Assembly: GCA_007131535.1 (NCBI GenBank)
Contig: SLQI01000238.1
Span: 1-10,994 of the forward strand
Reading direction: 5' to 3'
DNA: 10,994 bases
Origin: Balneolales bacterium
Lineage (GTDB): Bacteria; Bacteroidota; Rhodothermia; Balneolales; Natronogracilivirgulaceae
The position numbers and the translations under genes are program-made. Numbering within the stretch: the stretch's first letter is position 1; each line of letters opens with the position of its first letter. The notes below the pieces were generated by a model. It worked only from the letters and a program-made list of their open reading frames with translations. It was not told the origin of the DNA and did no database searches. Positions 7,601-10,994 of this stretch are shown piece after piece.

Positions 7601-7772
7601 CAAAAGCATTGGCACCGGTGTAGTTCGTTTGAACGGTTACCACCGGAGGGTCGACTGAAGGGAATTCCCGTACACCGAGATTGGTGTACCCGATCACACC
7701 AAATAGAATGATCAAAGTAGACATGACCGTTGCAAGTACCGGCCGCCGGACACTAAGCGCTGATAAACTCAT
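4662..7772 (-). CDS. RND multidrug efflux pump, inner-membrane subunit (AcrB-like)
   Basis: The 1036-residue product is full length for an RND pump. The first transmembrane helix (about 10-30) follows the typical SVRRPVLATVM opening; a large periplasmic porter domain precedes helices 2-6 (about 335-490), a second porter domain spans about 545-850, and helices 8-12 end near 1008. Proton-relay residues are intact: Asp400-Asp401 in GLVVDDSIVVLEN, Lys920 in GLVSKNAILIVEF and Arg952 in FRPILMTSLS. The double Asp points to the drug-exporting HAE1 type rather than the single-Asp heavy-metal (CusA) type. It works as a trimer in the inner membrane, driven by protons, feeding substrate to the fusion protein and an outer-membrane channel. 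Its ATG overlaps the stop of the upstream fusion-protein gene by ATGA. Substrates cannot be read from sequence. Confidence 0.95.
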   Translation of the reverse strand: MSLSALSVRRPVLATVMSTLIILFGVIGYTNLGVREFPSVDPPVVTVQTNYTGANAFVIEAMITEPLEEQLNSVSGIRSMNSFSAEGRSQITIEFDLDMDLDVAANDVRDRVSRAQRDLPEDADPPTVTKADADADPIVFLNVQSDQRDILEVSNIANTIFKERLQTIPGVSEVRIWGEKRYSMRLWMNPNQLAAYNMTPLDVMEALNKENVELPSGRIEGYSTELTVRTLSRMEDASEFNRMILRNDPSGTVRFEDVGRAVIEAENERTVLKRDGVPMVGVVLIPQPGANNIEIVDEFYERIEEIEREIPADISTGVGFDTTEYVRDSISEVQQTILVAFTLVVLVIFLFLRDWRTTVIPVLVIPISLIGAFFIMFLMGFSINVLTLLGLVLAIGLVVDDSIVVLENIYAKIEQDMTPVRAAIQGAAEIFFAIISTTTALIAVFLPIIFLDGVTGQLFREFGVVLAGAVVISSFVALSFSPMLCSKILKKREQPTRLYKVTEPFFIWLNDTYRNSLNAFMRRRWLAFVIMGGAAGMITLFWNILPSELAPMEDRSRVQMFATGPEGATFEFMDHYVDRVVDDVQRSIPESNAVISVTSPGFGSGSVNSAFMNVILNDPSERDRSQQEVADRLTEMMNEHTAAQTFVSQRQTIQVGRGGGLPVQYVLQAPNFEALEEQLPVFLDAAREHPSFSVVDVDLKFDKPEIEVDIKRDRARNLGVSASDIATTMQLALSGQRYGFFIKDGMQYQVIGQLDRSYRNEPIDLQSLYVRSDNGRLVQIDNVATLTERSSPPQLYRYNRYVSATVQAGLAPGVSMGEGIAAMEELREEHLDERFATALAGASRDFDESADSLLFAFLLAIVLIYLILSAQFESFRDPLIILFTVPLAVAGALLTLWYFDESLNIFSQIGIIMLVGLVSKNAILIVEFANQRKAAGLEITEAIIDAAGARFRPILMTSLSTVLGVTPIALAIGAGAESRISMGLTIIGGLIFASILTLYVIPALYSYVSSSKSAISSLQSAKVDEEEIAEIERLRA

Positions 7773-8866
7773 GACTCTGAATTTTGAATGCTGCTTAGAC
7801 GAACCGGCATCCCGTCTCTCAATTGTAACAAGCCTGTTGTAATAACCGTGTCGACCGGTGTGATGCCATTATTTATCACTACTTCGGTATCCGTTCTTTG
7901 CTGTACTTCCACCGGTGTGCGTTCGGCCTTGCCATCAGAATAGGTAAAAACGTAATATCCTTCTAACTCCGGCAGTAATGATTCGGAGGGAATGAGAATA
8001 GCATTATTGTGACGCTCTAACTCAAGCGAGATATTCGCAAAGGCACCCGGCAGTAATAAACCCTCCGGATTTTCAGCCCGGGCACGTAACCCGATAGTAC
8101 GGGTCTCGGATTCAACCCTGGGCTGTATGGCATAAATTTCTCCTTGAATTCGATCATCGACCCCTTCAACCTGAAATTCTATATTCTGCCCGTTGCTGAG
8201 CTGGCCGCGGTAGCGCTCAGGCACACTGAACTCAATTCGGATGGGATCAATTTTCTGCAGTGTTGAAATCGTCGTTGAGCTGGTTACATAGCTTCCGGGG
8301 CTCACATTCTTGAATCCAATTACTCCGTTGAACGGAGCCCGGATTTCGGTTTTATCAATTTCGGCTTGAAGCTCATCGCGCTCTGCCTTGAGGATGTTTA
8401 CCCGGTTCTGCGCTTCATCATAAGCTTCTCTGGTTCCGGCGTCGCTTTCCAGTAGCTTCTCCTGACGTTCCAGGTTTACTTCCGACAAAGCGATATCGTG
8501 GGTAATCCGACGAAGTGATGCCTGCAGATCGGCATCATTAAGTTTCAGAATTCGTTCCCCTTCGACCACCTCTTCACCTTCCCGGATGTTTAATTCCGTA
8601 ATTCTGCCGGACCTTTCAGGCACTATGTAAATTTCATCTTCGGCCAGCAAACTTCCGGTAGTACGAATTTGATTGGTGAATTCACGGCTGCCGGGCACAT
8701 AGGCTTCTACACTTAACCCGGCGCTTTCTGCCTGTTGACCGGATTCGTCTTCACCGGCTTCACCCGACGTCAAATTAAGTTTTGGCAGTACCAACAGTGC
8801 CACGACCACTAAACCGATGAGTGTCCACAGCCCCCGTCTGAAAAATTTTCCGGTTTTCTGATTCAT
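7769..8866 (-). CDS. RND efflux periplasmic adaptor (membrane fusion protein)
   Basis: This 365-residue HlyD/AcrA-type adaptor links the RND pump to an outer-membrane channel. Residues 12-28 form an N-terminal membrane anchor (after Arg10-Arg11) with no lipobox cysteine, so it is anchored by a helix rather than a lipid. The first lipoyl half is at about 79-111 (IVPERSGRITELNIREGEEV), a short coiled-coil hairpin at about 112-172, and the second lipoyl half begins IRAPFNGVIG at 175. Beta-barrel and membrane-proximal domains follow (about 208-355). The coiled coil is short compared with AcrA. The ATG at 8866 has a GAGGA at 8881-8877, ten bases upstream, the clearest ribosome-binding site in the window. 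It leads the operon and overlaps the pump gene by four bases. No outer-membrane TolC-type gene is in the window. Confidence 0.93.
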   Translation of the reverse strand: MNQKTGKFFRRGLWTLIGLVVVALLVLPKLNLTSGEAGEDESGQQAESAGLSVEAYVPGSREFTNQIRTTGSLLAEDEIYIVPERSGRITELNIREGEEVVEGERILKLNDADLQASLRRITHDIALSEVNLERQEKLLESDAGTREAYDEAQNRVNILKAERDELQAEIDKTEIRAPFNGVIGFKNVSPGSYVTSSTTISTLQKIDPIRIEFSVPERYRGQLSNGQNIEFQVEGVDDRIQGEIYAIQPRVESETRTIGLRARAENPEGLLLPGAFANISLELERHNNAILIPSESLLPELEGYYVFTYSDGKAERTPVEVQQRTDTEVVINNGITPVDTVITTGLLQLRDGMPVRLSSIQNSES

Positions 8867-8889
8867 ATAATATAAGTCCTCACAAATAA

Positions 8890-8912
8890 TCCGGCTTCAC
8901 AGCTCAGCCGGA
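8890..8912 (-). terminator. Hairpin between alr and the efflux operon
   Basis: On the minus strand TCCGGCT (8912-8906) pairs perfectly with AGCCGGA (8896-8890) across a nine-base loop and is followed by TTATTTG. It could be a weak terminator for alr, 124 bases upstream, or, if the efflux promoter lies before it, a leader hairpin. The imperfect T-run lowers confidence. Confidence 0.4.
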
Positions 8913-8982
8913 GTTTAATTAGTGTCTGTAAAAAACACTTAACATCGTCATCCGGGTAAAATATCCGAAGGTTTGACGAAAA

Positions 8983-8990
8983 CAAAAATA
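8983..8990 (-). promoter_or_regulatory. Candidate Bacteroidota-type -7 element for the efflux operon
   Basis: TATTTTTG on the minus strand fits the TAnnTTTG pattern of Bacteroidota housekeeping promoters, 117 bases before the adaptor start. No good TTTG-type -33 element stands at the usual distance. A short inverted repeat, AGTGT/ACACT (8921-8925, 8935-8939), lies downstream in the leader. Confidence 0.35.
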
Positions 8991-9035
8991 CAACGTCTTT
9001 AGTTTAATGACGAATTTTTTAAGGATCAGTCGGAT

Positions 9036-10193
9036 TTACGGTACAACTTCCCTTGGCAAATCATGCGGGATTCTTACCAACGACTCATAATTCAGCTTGT
9101 TCGTCATTTCAGCAAAAGAGCCCAGCGTAATGCTGTTGTTTCTCTGTTTGCCGATCACGATAACCTCATCTCCTTTTTTTACCTGGCTTAGACTCGAAAT
9201 GTCTACAACAATCATATTCATATTGACAACCCCTACCACCGGTACCCGCCGGCCGTGTATCAAAACCCGGCCGAGATTGCTCAGACTCCTGCTGAAACCG
9301 TGGCAATACCCTACCGGAACTGTTGCAATACGCATGTCGCGACCGGCCTGATAACTGGTTCCGTAATTTATGAACTCCCCGGCCGCCACATTTTTAGTGC
9401 TCATCACCACGCTCTTCCATTTGATGACTCTGCGCAGCGGATTATCCCGGTTTTTGTTATCATCTTTGAGCATGTATTGCATATAGGTTTCCTTATTCGG
9501 CCAGTAGCCATATTGCAAAATTCCTATCCGCACCATATCCATAATGGTATCCGGATAATTGAGCATAGGAGCTGAGCATGCCGTATGATTGCATTTGGCA
9601 TTAATGCCGTAGCTGTTCATGGTCTCGGCCATTGTCCGGAAGTTGTGGATCTGGTTTTGAATGCGCAGGTAGTTGCTGATACTCTCTGCTCCGGCGTAAT
9701 GGGTACAGAAGCCTTCTATGCTGATGTGCTCCCGCTCGTCATTCAGAAGCGCCGCGACCTCTTCCAGTTCCGTAAAATGAAAACCGGTACGGTTTAGACC
9801 GGTTTCAAATTCAACATGAATCCGGGCGGGTTTACCAATCCGCTTAGCGTATTCAATAGCCGCCTTAAGCCTGTCAAATTCAAACACGTAAAAGGAAATC
9901 TCACGGTCGATGGCCCACTCCAGCTCAGGGTTATCTATCATCCCCATTATCATAACCTCGGTATCGGGCTTTCTGACCTGATCGGCATAAAGGGCTTCTT
10001 CAGCACTAAATACACCGAAGTATGATACCCCCGCTTCTTCGGCCACAGGCAGGTAACTGTGGATCCCATGCCCATAGGCATTTCCTTTGATGACCGAACA
10101 CAACCTTACTTTCCTGCCAATCTTTTCCCGTATGAAGCGAATATTACTTTTAACTGCTGAGCGCGAAATTTCAATTTTTGAGGGAAAGATCAT
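9036..10193 (-). CDS. alr: Alanine racemase, divergent subfamily
   Basis: This 385-residue PLP enzyme would interconvert L- and D-alanine for peptidoglycan. Lys36 in VIKGNAYGHG is the PLP lysine on the TIM-barrel domain; Arg135 in TGLNRTGF, His165 in THYAGAE and Arg222 in VRIGILQYG match the known PLP and substrate positions. The C-terminal domain has Tyr277 in INYGTSY (second catalytic base), Tyr296 in VGYCHG and Tyr369 in NYESLVRIPHDLPRE. Several usually constant motifs differ: KGNAYG for KADAYG, HTA for NSA near 203, GYCHG for GYADG, and MNM for MDQ at 325-327. The catalytic pair is intact, so activity is expected, but another amino acid substrate is possible. The ATG at 10193 lacks a Shine-Dalgarno. 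Neighbours on both sides are about 170 bp away, so it is probably transcribed alone. Confidence 0.9.
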   Translation of the reverse strand: MIFPSKIEISRSAVKSNIRFIREKIGRKVRLCSVIKGNAYGHGIHSYLPVAEEAGVSYFGVFSAEEALYADQVRKPDTEVMIMGMIDNPELEWAIDREISFYVFEFDRLKAAIEYAKRIGKPARIHVEFETGLNRTGFHFTELEEVAALLNDEREHISIEGFCTHYAGAESISNYLRIQNQIHNFRTMAETMNSYGINAKCNHTACSAPMLNYPDTIMDMVRIGILQYGYWPNKETYMQYMLKDDNKNRDNPLRRVIKWKSVVMSTKNVAAGEFINYGTSYQAGRDMRIATVPVGYCHGFSRSLSNLGRVLIHGRRVPVVGVVNMNMIVVDISSLSQVKKGDEVIVIGKQRNNSITLGSFAEMTNKLNYESLVRIPHDLPREVVP

Positions 10194-10360
10194 ACCAATA
10201 CCAAATGTGAGCTGACTGAATAAAAAAGTGAACTATAAAATATTGAAGTGCCGTCTATATAAGCTTTACTCCGGCGAACAAAATAACAAATTGAATACCT
10301 TTTCATCTATGTGATTTTTCCGATCCGGCCCCTGCGCCTCAACCTATTGCATCAAGTATG

Positions 10361-10994
10361 CTAACTGCTACCCAGCTGATTATCCACAATACCGCTAAAC
10401 AGGGTAACCCCTTTTTCTATAAGTTGATCCGGAAAATCATACGTTCTATGATGAAGTTGCGGATGATCTATTCCGGCTCCCAATCCCACCAGAGCACCGG
10501 GATATAACTCCGTAAACCGGCCGAAATCTTCAGACCACGGGAACGGTTCCTCAATATTCAGCTCTTTCAGCCCGTTTTGCTCAACACTTTGTCGAATCAG
10601 CTTATTCGCGGCAGTATTGTTGACGACTGCTTTAAAGTACTCAGTCCGTTCAGTCTCCAGTTCCAATCCCCAGGCACCGGCTGTGCCTTCGGCAACCATC
10701 TGCGCGGTCTGAAGCATATTCTCAAGGATATCGTCGCTATGAGCTCTAAGTGTAGCCATCACTTCGGCTTCGCCCGGCGTTGTTCCGAAAGCCACCTCGC
10801 CCAGACGGGCATGGATCACGGTTACAAGTGCCGCATCATTCAGCCCTGCACAGCGTGGAGGTAATGCATTCAGCCCGTCAATCAACGATGAAAATGCCGG
10901 AGCCGGGCTGTTGCCGTCTTCGGGATGACCGGCGTGTGAGGTTTGCCCTTTGAGCCGGGCTATAAAACCAGTGGAAGCCGATGCGAAAACATCA
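10361..10994 (-). CDS. M20-family amidohydrolase, N-terminus outside window
   Basis: The frame is open from the right edge to a TAG at 10363-10361, giving the last 210 residues of a zinc-type M20 amidohydrolase/peptidase. The visible part begins in the lid (dimerisation) domain with the family's GQTSHAGHPEDGNSP motif (residues 16-30 of the visible part, His20 marked). The catalytic domain returns at the end with SEDFGRF (visible residues 154-160) and GAGIDHPQLHHRTYDFPD, which holds the late metal-binding histidine. This pattern is that of N-acyl-amino-acid or hippurate-type amidohydrolases, which cleave amide bonds and release a free amino acid; the exact substrate is unknown. The first metal-ligand region lies outside the window. 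alr follows in the same direction after 167 bp. Confidence 0.88.
   Translation of the reverse strand, partial: DVFASASTGFIARLKGQTSHAGHPEDGNSPAPAFSSLIDGLNALPPRCAGLNDAALVTVIHARLGEVAFGTTPGEAEVMATLRAHSDDILENMLQTAQMVAEGTAGAWGLELETERTEYFKAVVNNTAANKLIRQSVEQNGLKELNIEEPFPWSEDFGRFTELYPGALVGLGAGIDHPQLHHRTYDFPDQLIEKGVTLFSGIVDNQLGSS

Overview
The window reads as ordinary chromosomal DNA from a member of the Bacteroidota/Balneolota/Rhodothermota (FCB) side of the bacteria. The grounds are a secreted GWxTD-domain protein, start sites with weak or absent Shine-Dalgarno sequences, a TAnnTTTG-type promoter candidate, and intergenic hairpin repeats of the 'CCTACGG ... GGTAGAA' style seen in that group. The taxonomic call is inference from style and was not searched. 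Every gene I can support lies on the minus strand, so the biological order runs from high to low coordinates.

Layout in transcription order: an M20-family amidohydrolase whose start lies outside the window (10994-10361); alanine racemase (10193-9036); a two-gene RND efflux operon made of a membrane fusion protein (8866-7769) and its inner-membrane pump (7772-4662), joined by an ATGA overlap; a ZIP-family metal transporter (4132-3323); a pair of CrcB/Fluc fluoride channel genes joined by another ATGA overlap (2736-2341 and 2344-1982); and the first 574 codons of a secreted GWxTD-domain protein that runs off the left edge (1722-1).

The coding content is conserved envelope and transport housekeeping: amino-acid hydrolysis, D-alanine supply, drug efflux, metal transport, fluoride export. 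I see no sign of a defence system, secretion island, prophage or biosynthetic cluster. The genes share orientation, but only the two overlapping pairs are clearly co-transcribed.

The less ordinary material is in the two long gene-free stretches. Bases 2737-3322 hold small palindromes next to the crcB start and then a decayed multi-hairpin repeat cluster (2841-3109). Bases 4133-4661 hold a 381-bp unit bounded by perfect 14-bp terminal inverted repeats (4250-4263 and 4617-4630), which looks like a MITE or an emptied insertion sequence. Nested in it is a REP-like pair of hairpins with GCTAAAGC cores (4411-4494). These are the best candidates for follow-up. I found no convincing undescribed multi-gene system.
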